From Mycolicibacterium vinylchloridicum (GTDB lineage Bacteria; Actinomycetota; Actinomycetes; Mycobacteriales; Mycobacteriaceae), in NCBI RefSeq assembly GCF_013404075.1, contig NZ_JACBJQ010000005.1:124001-188000 (forward strand): DNA of 64,000 nucleotides, read 5' to 3'. Made by a program: the position numbers and the translations under genes. This document shows, one piece after another, positions 25,570-33,941 of this stretch (its first letter is position 1; the number at the start of each line of letters is the position of its first letter). The notes under the pieces were generated by a model. The model saw nothing but the letters and a program-made list of their open reading frames with translations. It was not told the origin of the DNA and did no database searches.

Positions 25570-27542
25570 GCAGCTGAGCCGTCCGGCACGCGCCGCGAAA
25601 TGTAGCCGAGTTCCCGAAGCTTGGACAGCGTGTCGGCCAGGCTGGCCAGCGCGGTGGACAGGAGGGCCGGATCGGCCGCAATGGTGTCCCAGTCGACCAG
25701 CTTGTCGTGAATCTTGTTGGCGTCATTGCGAACGGGCCCGTACTTCCACCCCGCCGCGCGGTAGTAGCGGCACCAATCCTCATGCTCGCTGCGGGCCATG
25801 GCGATGGCGGTGTCCTCGTCGAATCCCATCACCCGCAGCCGCTCCACGGGTGCGAGATCATGAAGTCTCACCGCCGGCACCGACTGTGCGGCATCGCCGA
25901 ACGTATTCCACGTATGACCGCCGATGGCCTCGACCATCCAGAGCGCGTTCTGTACTTGGCGTCTGTTGGAACCGCGATAGAACTCGCTGAGCTGATCCCA
26001 CGGTAGTGTTGCGGCCGAGGGTGTTTCGATGTCTGCGACGTAACGATCGTGAATCAGCCGGGCCGCCCGTTCCCACGTGTCATGTGCCTTGCCCGCGGGC
26101 ATGTGCATGCTCAGCTGATAGATGTACAGCTGCCCCACCAGTGGCGTCCGGTCATCGGTCGCCTGCGCGTCAGGGTGCCACGCATAGATCGGCGTCTTCG
26201 GGTAGCGGGCGGCCAACCGCGTGCCCGTGCTGGCCTCGACGTGTAGATCATCGACAAGGATGACCGCGGTGCTGCTCGGTGCGGCGTCGATGAGTGACAT
26301 CAGCAGTGGCACCGTAGGCTTTTCGGCCATTGTGGCAAGTTCCCGATGCTCGGTTGACGGGCCCAGATGCCGGTGGGCGTAGAGATGGTCCTGCTTGAAC
26401 TCCTCGGCGCTTTCCGCGACCAGTGTCAGCGGAGGCAGCGGCTGCCGGTCGGGTGCGGAGTAGTAGTCCCACTCCAGTTGCCGCTGGACCATCTCTGCGC
26501 ACAGCGCCAGCGTCAGTTGCGATGCGCCGCATACCAGAATGCGGTCGACGGGGGCGGGGCCGAGAACGTCGTCAAGTAGCCGTCGCGCGGTCACCTCGTA
26601 CTTGCCGACCGTGTCTGCGGCCCAGCGTGTCTCCACACCCCCGAAATGTTGTGCCCGCCAAGCGGCCGCCTGCCACGGGTCGTCGATACGGACAATCAGT
26701 GGCAGGCGCTGCCTGCGGCTGACCGTTGCGAGCCGCTCGGTGATGAGGGCCAGGCGTCGGATGTTCGCGGACGGATCCGGCGAGAGAAGGTAGAGCTTGT
26801 TCAACTTGCGCCACAACGGCAATGCCGTCAACGTTTCGGGCTTGGTGAAGTCCACCGTCACGATGCGCGCGCCCATGTTGCGTGCGTCGCGGACGCATTC
26901 ACGCTCGGGTGAATTCGTGATCACGGCCAGCGTGCTCCGGCGATCCAGCGTTGTCCGAACGGCGTCGACCAGCGACGCCGCGTCGTCGTCGATGTCAACC
27001 ACCGCCGTGACCGAGCGAGCCAGTGAGATCCTCAGCCGGTCCATGCGGGATTGGAACAGCGCCGTCGCAATGCCGACGACGCTGAGGAATATCGCAGCGG
27101 TGCCGGTCAGCCGGCCCAGGTCCAAGGCGATGGGGGTGGGGTAGGGGCACACCGCGCCAAAGGCGAGGTCGTGGTCGCCGGTACTTCCCTTGACGAGCCC
27201 GGCGGTCCAGATCAGCGGAGTGAAGATCTTCGGGTTGTCGTCGTCGAAGCAATGCCAGTACGACGCCAGGCCCAACACGGCGGTGATCAGCAGCAGACTC
27301 GCGACGATCGCCACTGGCGCGCCCGTCCGCCCGGCGCCCGGTGAATAGAACGCGACCCAGCCCAGCGCCACGAGCACCGCCACCAGAATGAGCAGTGTCT
27401 GCCAGGAGCCGGGATTTCCGAACCACTGCCACTGCGTGGGCCACCGCTCGCGCAGGGGCGGCGAGATCGCCAACGCCGCCGTATAGCCCAGCAGAAGCGC
27501 CGCGATCACCGAGAGCGATATCCGGGTGAGCGCGCTGTGCAC
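25566..27542 (-). CDS. membrane protein with TrkA-N-like and RyR-type domains
   Basis: A 658-residue protein. About four transmembrane helices occupy residues 8-170, the last ending FLSVVGIATALFQSRMD. Two Rossmann-like segments follow: STLAVITNSPERECVRDARNMGA and RILVCGASQLTLALCAEMV, reminiscent of TrkA-N/RCK nucleotide sensors. The C-terminus (about 575-645) holds HEDWCRYYRAAGWKYGPVRND...KIHDKLVDWD, which fits the RyR repeat pattern. It looks like a nucleotide- or signal-gated membrane device. Its GTG start lies 11 bp after a geranylgeranyl-reductase-like gene, and it converges on the patatin gene with a four-base overlap. Domain calls are by eye. Confidence 0.72.
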   Translation of the reverse strand: MHSALTRISLSVIAALLLGYTAALAISPPLRERWPTQWQWFGNPGSWQTLLILVAVLVALGWVAFYSPGAGRTGAPVAIVASLLLITAVLGLASYWHCFDDDNPKIFTPLIWTAGLVKGSTGDHDLAFGAVCPYPTPIALDLGRLTGTAAIFLSVVGIATALFQSRMDRLRISLARSVTAVVDIDDDAASLVDAVRTTLDRRSTLAVITNSPERECVRDARNMGARIVTVDFTKPETLTALPLWRKLNKLYLLSPDPSANIRRLALITERLATVSRRQRLPLIVRIDDPWQAAAWRAQHFGGVETRWAADTVGKYEVTARRLLDDVLGPAPVDRILVCGASQLTLALCAEMVQRQLEWDYYSAPDRQPLPPLTLVAESAEEFKQDHLYAHRHLGPSTEHRELATMAEKPTVPLLMSLIDAAPSSTAVILVDDLHVEASTGTRLAARYPKTPIYAWHPDAQATDDRTPLVGQLYIYQLSMHMPAGKAHDTWERAARLIHDRYVADIETPSAATLPWDQLSEFYRGSNRRQVQNALWMVEAIGGHTWNTFGDAAQSVPAVRLHDLAPVERLRVMGFDEDTAIAMARSEHEDWCRYYRAAGWKYGPVRNDANKIHDKLVDWDTIAADPALLSTALASLADTLSKLRELGYISRRVPDGSAA

Positions 27543-27553
27543 TGGGCACCTCG

Positions 27554-28732
27554 TCAGGTGTGTTGGGGGCTCTGCGCCTTCTTGTACAACGACTTCAGCA
27601 GCAGATCACGGAAGGTGTGGTTATCGAGCAGTTTTAGCCCGGTTTCCGACACCTTCGGGTAGCCGGCCAGCTTGTTGAAGAAGCGTCCGCGCTTGTACTC
27701 GCGCCCCCACGCGGCCTCCATGCGCTGCTCGTAGTTGGTGAAGTCGTCGGGTCCGCCGTTCTCCAGCGCCGCGATCGCGCACTCGCCGGCGGCCAGGCCG
27801 GATTCCAGTGCCTTCGAAATGCCCGCTCCCGACACCGGCTTACCGGCGCCCAGCGAGTCGCCGGCGAACAGGACGCCGGGACGCCACGGCGGCCAGGCGG
27901 TGAAGCCCATCGGCAGCCGCCAGGCCCGAACCGTCTTGTTCTTCTTCAGTTCCTCGACCGACGGCAGTTCCCACTCGGCGGGCAGGGTGCGCAGGAAGTC
28001 GCCGAAGAAGTGGGTGGCGTTGATGGCCTGCCAGTTCTTGTAGCTGTTGACGTAGCCCAGGCCGATGTTGAACCGGCCGCCGCCCATCGGGAAGATCCAG
28101 CCGTAGCCCGGCAGTTGGTCGCCCTGGAACAGCAGCTTGAGATAGATCTCGAAGCGGTCGGAGTCCGCGCGGTTGGCGTGCATCTCCGAGCGGATCGCGA
28201 TCGCCGAGTAGCCGTTGTAGTCCGAGTCGATCTTCAGCGCCCGCTTGATGGGGGAGTAGGCGCCGTCGGCGGCGATCACCGCGTCACCGAAAACCTTCTC
28301 GCCGCTCTTGAGCACCACACCGACCACCCGGCCGCGCTCGTCGAACTCGGGACCGGCGACCTCGCTACCCTGGCGGACCACCGCGCCGGCCGACTCGGCG
28401 TGCTTGAGCAGCATCGTGTCGAGTTCGGTGCGGCTCGCCGTGCGCCCGTAGTCGGGCATGCCGGGGCGCTTGGGGAATGACAGCTCCCACTCCGACGGGC
28501 TGAAGACGGTCACCCCGCTGATCTTGTGGAACTGCGATACCTCATGGGCCAGGCCCATCTTCTGCAGGTAGCTCACGGCCCGGGCGGTCAAGCCGTCACC
28601 GCAGGGTTTATCCCGGGGAAACTCCGCCTTGTCGAGGACCACCACTTTGGCGCCAGTCTGCACGGCCTGCCACGCAGCGGCGGCCCCTGAGGGCCCCCCG
28701 CCGGCTATCACCAGGTCGAATCGCTCGGTCAC
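27554..28732 (-). CDS. FAD-dependent geranylgeranyl reductase family protein
   Basis: A 392-residue flavoprotein. The N-terminal FAD motif is VIAGGGPSGAAAAW, then DKPCGDGLTARAV (the family signature), GDAVIAADGAYS and a C-terminal GVLFAGDSLGAGKPVSGAGI FAD loop. It probably saturates isoprenoid chains, as MenJ (Rv0561c) does for menaquinone. The start is the GTG giving MTERFDLVIAGGG; longer frames extend into the TetR promoter. It is divergent from the Rv3050c-like TetR. The RyR-type membrane protein gene follows after 11 bp, so the two may be co-transcribed. Confidence 0.85.
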   Translation of the reverse strand: MTERFDLVIAGGGPSGAAAAWQAVQTGAKVVVLDKAEFPRDKPCGDGLTARAVSYLQKMGLAHEVSQFHKISGVTVFSPSEWELSFPKRPGMPDYGRTASRTELDTMLLKHAESAGAVVRQGSEVAGPEFDERGRVVGVVLKSGEKVFGDAVIAADGAYSPIKRALKIDSDYNGYSAIAIRSEMHANRADSDRFEIYLKLLFQGDQLPGYGWIFPMGGGRFNIGLGYVNSYKNWQAINATHFFGDFLRTLPAEWELPSVEELKKNKTVRAWRLPMGFTAWPPWRPGVLFAGDSLGAGKPVSGAGISKALESGLAAGECAIAALENGGPDDFTNYEQRMEAAWGREYKRGRFFNKLAGYPKVSETGLKLLDNHTFRDLLLKSLYKKAQSPQHT

Positions 28733-28862
28733 TAGTCTCGTCTCACTTCGGTAATCGGATTGCCTCGATGCTATCGGAGAACCGTGGATCGCTCGCTGCG
28801 GCGCGGGGCGGGTGTGATCGTCCTCGCCGAACGCCGGGCCGGGCCCAGGTACAGTGCTTGAC

Positions 28863-29600
28863 GTGCGCAGAGTGTCCCGATCGCGATCCGGCGCGGAACC
28901 GGGCAAGGTCGACGCGCGCAGTGAGCGCTGGCGCGAGCACCGCAAGAAGGTGCGCGCCGAAATCGTCGACGCCGCGTTCCGCTCGATCGACAAGCACGGG
29001 CCCGACGTCAGCCTGCGTGAGATCGCCGAAGAGGCCGGCACCGCGAAGCCGAAGATCTACCGGCACTTCACCGACAAGTCCGACCTGTTCCAGGCGATCG
29101 GCAAGCGGCTGCGCGACATGTTGTGGGCCGCCATCTTCTCGAATATCGATGCCGCCACCGATCCCACCCGCGAGGTCGTCCGGCGCGGCGTCGCCGAGTA
29201 TGTCAACCTCGTCGAACAGCACCCCAACGTGCTGCGGTTCATGCTGCAGGGCCGCTTCCCCGAACAATCGGAATCCACCCAGCGCGCCTTGAACGAGGGC
29301 CGCGAGATCACCATGGCGATGGCCGAGACGTTCAACAACGAGCTAAGCGGCATGCAACTCGACCCCGCAGCACTGGAACTGGCGGCCGCGGCAGCGTTCG
29401 GCGCGGCCTCGGCGGCCACCGACTGGTGGCTGGGCCCCGAACCGGACAGCCAGCGGCGGATGCCGACCGACGAGTTCGTCAACCACCTGACCACGATCAT
29501 GCTGGGCACGGTCAACGGCACCGCCGACGTCCTCGGCGTCCACCTCGATCCCGACCGGCCGATCCACGACGCCATGCAGCGACGCGCCGCCGCCGGCTGA
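28863..29600 (+). CDS. TetR-family regulator (Rv3050c-like)
   Basis: A 245-residue regulator. The HTH VSLREIAEEAGTAKPKIYRHFTDKSDL lies after a charged N-terminal arm (SERWREHRKKVRAEI), followed by a long helical ligand domain. GTG starts at 28854 and 28863 are both possible. It precedes the monooxygenase gene by 49 bp, as Rv3050c precedes Rv3049c. A near-perfect inverted repeat lies in that gap. It probably controls the monooxygenase and may also affect the divergent reductase. Confidence 0.87.
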   Translation: MRRVSRSRSGAEPGKVDARSERWREHRKKVRAEIVDAAFRSIDKHGPDVSLREIAEEAGTAKPKIYRHFTDKSDLFQAIGKRLRDMLWAAIFSNIDAATDPTREVVRRGVAEYVNLVEQHPNVLRFMLQGRFPEQSESTQRALNEGREITMAMAETFNNELSGMQLDPAALELAAAAAFGAASAATDWWLGPEPDSQRRMPTDEFVNHLTTIMLGTVNGTADVLGVHLDPDRPIHDAMQRRAAAG

Positions 29601-29614
29601 GCCCCTAATCCATC

Positions 29615-29639
29615 TACCCGATACCGGCGGTATTGGGTA
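29615..29639. promoter_or_regulatory. inverted repeat upstream of the monooxygenase
   Basis: TACCCGATACC (29615-29625) and GGTATTGGGTA (29629-29639) are 11-base arms with one mismatch around a 3-base centre. It ends 10 bp before the monooxygenase start. It is a likely operator for the TetR protein encoded just upstream. Confidence 0.55.
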
Positions 29640-29649
29640 CTTTGGTGGG

Positions 29650-31197
29650 ATGACTGTTGCCGAACCGACCGTCGCCGACATCGCCACCGAGCCCGTCCAC
29701 ACCCGGGCGCTGGTCATCGGCACGGGATTCTCCGGGCTGGGGATGGGGATCGAACTCCAACGCCGCGGCGTTGACTTCCTGATCCTGGAGAAGGCCGACG
29801 ACGTCGGCGGAACCTGGCGTGACAACAGCTACCCCGGTTGCGCCTGCGACATCCCGGCGCACCTGTACTCCTTCTCGTTCGAGCCGAAGCCGGACTGGAC
29901 CTACATGTGGTCCCTGCAGCCGGAGATCCTCGACTATCTCAAGGGCGTGACCGACAAGCACGGGCTGCGCCGCTACATCCACTTCGGTGCGCACGTCGAC
30001 CGCGCCCACTGGGACGATGCCGAGTACCGCTGGCACGTCTTCACCAAGGACGGCCGTGAGTACGTCGCTCAATTCCTGATCTCCGGCGCCGGCGCGCTGC
30101 ACATCCCGGCCGTGCCCGACATCGAGGGGCTGGCCGAGTTCACCGGCGAGGCGTTTCATTCCGCGCAGTGGGACCACAGCGTCGACCTCACCGGCAAGAA
30201 GGTCGCGGTCGTCGGCACCGGCGCCAGCGCCATCCAGATCGTCCCGGAGATCGTCGACAAGGTCGGCGGTCTGCAGCTCTATCAGCGCACCCCGGCGTGG
30301 GTGTTGCCGCGGAGCAACAACCCGATCCCGGCGCGGATGCGCGAGGCGTTCGGGACGGTCCCCGGCGCCCGCGCGGCGTTGCGCACCGGCATCTACTGGT
30401 TTCAGGAGGCGCTCGGATTCGCCATGACCCAGCGGCCCGAGTTGCTCACGCTGGGGGAGAAAGCGGGGAAGTGGAACATTCGGCGTCAGGTCCGCGACCG
30501 TGACCTGCGGCAACGGCTGACGCCGAAGTATCGGCTGGGCTGCAAGCGAGTCCTGTTCTCCGACAAATATTTCCGTGCCATCGACCGTCCCCACTCGGAG
30601 CTGGTCACCGACTCGATCACCCGGATCACCCCGACCGGGATCGTCACCGCGGACGGCACCGAGCGCGCGGTCGACGTCATCGTGTTCGCGACCGGCTTCC
30701 ACGTCACCGACTCCTACACCTACGTCGGCATCAAGGGCCCCGGCGGCGAGGACCTGGTGGACCGTTGGAACCGTGAGGGCGTGCAGGCTCATCGCGGCAT
30801 CGCCGTCGCGGACATGCCGAACCTGTTCTTCCTGCTCGGGCCGAACACCGGGCTGGGCCACAACTCGGTGGTGTTCATGATCGAGTCGCAGATCCGCTAC
30901 GTCGGCCAGGCGATCGAGGCCGTCGACAAGGCCCGCGCGCAGGCGCTGGCGCCCAGCCGCTGGGCCCAGGACACCTTCAATGCCGAACTGCAGCAACGGC
31001 TTACCGGTGCGGTGTGGAGCACCGGCGGGTGCAGCAGTTGGTATCTGGACGAGCACGGCAAGAACCGCACGCTGTGGAGTGGCATGACATGGCAGTACTG
31101 GCTGACCACGCGTTCGCTGAAACGGTCGGAGTACCGCTTCTCCGGAGTGGCGTCCGGGGCGCCGGTCGGGTCGTCGCCGCGGGCAGCCGCGGGCTGA
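29650..31197 (+). CDS. flavin monooxygenase, Baeyer-Villiger type (Rv3049c-like)
   Basis: A 515-residue class B flavoprotein monooxygenase. The FAD motif is VIGTGFSGLGMGIEL near residue 22, the Baeyer-Villiger fingerprint FTGEAFHSAQWDHS lies in the middle, the NADPH motif is VVGTGASAIQI, and FATGFHVTDSY follows. It inserts oxygen next to carbonyls or oxidises heteroatoms; homologues include the EthA family. It lies between its TetR gene and nrdF2, as in Rv3050c-Rv3048c. Confidence 0.9.
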   Translation: MTVAEPTVADIATEPVHTRALVIGTGFSGLGMGIELQRRGVDFLILEKADDVGGTWRDNSYPGCACDIPAHLYSFSFEPKPDWTYMWSLQPEILDYLKGVTDKHGLRRYIHFGAHVDRAHWDDAEYRWHVFTKDGREYVAQFLISGAGALHIPAVPDIEGLAEFTGEAFHSAQWDHSVDLTGKKVAVVGTGASAIQIVPEIVDKVGGLQLYQRTPAWVLPRSNNPIPARMREAFGTVPGARAALRTGIYWFQEALGFAMTQRPELLTLGEKAGKWNIRRQVRDRDLRQRLTPKYRLGCKRVLFSDKYFRAIDRPHSELVTDSITRITPTGIVTADGTERAVDVIVFATGFHVTDSYTYVGIKGPGGEDLVDRWNREGVQAHRGIAVADMPNLFFLLGPNTGLGHNSVVFMIESQIRYVGQAIEAVDKARAQALAPSRWAQDTFNAELQQRLTGAVWSTGGCSSWYLDEHGKNRTLWSGMTWQYWLTTRSLKRSEYRFSGVASGAPVGSSPRAAAG

Positions 31198-31261
31198 CCG
31201 CCCCGACACGCCGGGGGTATTTCGACACGCGCGGCGGACCTGTGGATTCGGTCCGCGCGAA

Positions 31262-31309
31262 ACACAAGTTGTTGTGTTGCGGCGTGTTGTCGGACCCCAG
31301 GGGTAGTGT
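31262..31309 (+). promoter_or_regulatory. paired NrdR-like boxes upstream of nrdF2
   Basis: ACACAAGTTGTTGTGT (31262-31277) is a good NrdR box. ACCCCAGGGGTAGTGT (31294-31309) is a weaker second copy 32 bp downstream. The same spacing occurs before nrdH, indicating that the physically separated reductase subunits are co-regulated. Confidence 0.68.
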
Positions 31310-31348
31310 TTTGATGGTCAGCCGGAAACGGGGCAAACAGCGTGGTGA

Positions 31349-32335
<987 letters not shown>

Positions 32336-32371
32336 TCGCGTAGGGGTTCGGCGGCAGCGCCCGCGACGACC

Positions 32372-32800
32372 TCACGGACAGCGAGTCATCTTGGCGGTTT
32401 TGCCGAGGTCCGTGCGCGATTCCATGGTCTGGTCATCAATGACCGTGACGTTGATCTTCAACTCCGGCGCCTCGGTGAAACTGATCGCGCCGTCGGTGTA
32501 GGACCAGTTGCCGAACGGACCGTCACTGGTGCCGTCCGCTCGCAGATCTATCGCCAGCGTGCAGTCGCCATCGGTGCCCCATTTTCCGACCAGGAACTCC
32601 TTGGTCGGCTGGCCGCCTCCGGCCGGGGCGGCCTGCGGACTTGTCGCGGCCGCCGTCGAGGTGGCTGGGGCCGAGGTCGCCGACGAAGCCGAGGTCGCCG
32701 ACGAAGCGGGCCCCTCCGAGGCATGTCCATCAGACGGCTTGCCGGCGCACCCGGCGAGGACAAGCGCCGCTGCGGCACACAGAGCGAATTCAATCTGCAT
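32372..32800 (-). CDS. small lipoprotein
   Basis: A 142-residue exported lipoprotein. The signal peptide ends in the lipobox LAGC (Cys18), followed by a 45-residue Ser/Ala/Thr-rich linker and a compact beta-type domain (FLVGKWGTDGDCTLAIDL...SYTDGAISF...KTAKMTRCP) with two cysteines that may form a disulfide. It resembles mycobacterial lipocalin-like small lipoproteins. Function unknown. It converges on nrdF2, with 36 bp between the stops. Confidence 0.8.
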   Translation of the reverse strand: MQIEFALCAAAALVLAGCAGKPSDGHASEGPASSATSASSATSAPATSTAAATSPQAAPAGGGQPTKEFLVGKWGTDGDCTLAIDLRADGTSDGPFGNWSYTDGAISFTEAPELKINVTVIDDQTMESRTDLGKTAKMTRCP

Positions 32801-33004
32801 GGAATCTCCGGTTCGTCATGGTCGCCGTCAAGGGTCATCGGGACCTTCGAGTTGGCAGCGAACGCCTGAAACCATGAACGTAGACGACCTGGGCCGTGGC
32901 TGCGAGGGGAAACCCGTACGGCGGCACCCGTAACGCGACCCGGGCGCCAATTTTGGTGACGATATCGGCCCACGGGTGCGCGTCGGCGCGCATGCTGATG
33001 AGCC

Positions 33005-33496
33005 ATGACCCGTTGGTATCCGCTCGAGGCAGTCGATGCCGGGTTCTTCGCCTCGGCGCCGTACGTGTTCCGCTACCAGAAGCCGTTCGCGGCGGCGCCC
33101 GAACAGGTCTGGGAATCTCTGGCCTCGGCGGACTCTGCCGCGGCATGGGGCCGCACGGTCAAGGAGGTCTCGTTCACGTCCCCTCCTCCGCACGGGGTCG
33201 GCACCACGCGAGAATCCGTGGCTCTTGGCGCGCGGGGGCGTAGCCGCTATTTCCGTTGGGATGTCGACAAGGGTTACTCGATGTATGTCTACGAGTCCAC
33301 CGCCCCGGTTTTCACGCGCTACGCCGAGGATTTCGTGCTGCAGCCCAGTGGTGACTCGACCTTGTTCACCTTTACCGTTGCAATAGAACCGAAAGCCCGA
33401 TTCGCATTGCCGTTCAGAGTATTTGCCCCTGTCTTGAAATTGGCTCTCGGGCGCGTCGTGACCGAGGGTCAGCGTTACTTCGCCGCCGGGGGGTGA
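33005..33496 (+). CDS. SRPBCC/START-like protein
   Basis: A 163-residue protein. FRYQKPFAAAPEQVWESLASADSAAAW is the usual opening strand and helix of polyketide-cyclase/SRPBCC proteins, followed by alternating strands (KEVSFTSPPPHGVGTTRES, STLFTFTVAIEPKA) and a C-terminal helix ending LALGRVVTEGQRYF. Such folds bind lipophilic ligands. The exact function is unknown. It stands alone between a divergent lipoprotein gene and a cyclase relic. Confidence 0.75.
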   Translation: MTRWYPLEAVDAGFFASAPYVFRYQKPFAAAPEQVWESLASADSAAAWGRTVKEVSFTSPPPHGVGTTRESVALGARGRSRYFRWDVDKGYSMYVYESTAPVFTRYAEDFVLQPSGDSTLFTFTVAIEPKARFALPFRVFAPVLKLALGRVVTEGQRYFAAGG

Positions 33497-33557
33497 CCTG
33501 ACCGGACGAAAGGCCGGACACAGCCGACCGGCGGTGACACCATGTGGACATGGCGCT

Positions 33558-33776
33558 GACGCCGACCGGGCCGAAGCGCAGATGGTGATCGATACGGTGC
33601 CGAAACTGCCCGGATATTCGGCAATTTGGGATGTCACCCTGCTGCGGATGCGCGCGCTGCTGGCCCGGTTCCATGGCGACGAAGCGACGTACCGCGACTA
33701 GCGTGATCGTTACCGTGCGATGGCGAGATCGCTTGGTTTCGAGGGACATCTCGCGCGGGCTGACGCGATGCTGTGA
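33558..33776 (+). pseudogene. C-terminal relic of a cyclase/ATPase-type regulator
   Basis: One frame reads DADRAEAQMVIDTVPKLPGY, then IWDVTLLRMRALLARFHGDE, an in-frame TAG at 33699, then RDRYRAMARSLGFEGHLARA to a TGA. This matches from memory the C-terminal tail shared by large mycobacterial adenylate-cyclase/AAA/LuxR-type regulators (Rv0386/Rv1358/Rv2488c group). The N-terminal thousand residues are absent. The premature stop and missing body mark a decayed remnant. The stretch to 33941 carries nothing else clear except a possible frameshifted tail of the next gene. Confidence 0.6.
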
Positions 33777-33941
33777 CGGGCCGTCGTTGGGTGTGACCGG
33801 TCGCGGTGACCCTCGGTGCTGCGACGCTCGAAACGGGTACTGAATGGCGTGGCGGCCTCGGTGATTTGAACTGTGGCCCAGCAATTTTGGCGGCATCAGG
33901 AGCGGGGTTGGGCTGCAAGCCCACGAGTTGGGCGAGATGGG

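Noticed and set aside
29614..31209. A 531-codon minus-strand frame opposite the monooxygenase gene.
   Set aside because: Antisense shadow: the plus-strand product has intact FAD, NADPH and Baeyer-Villiger motifs.
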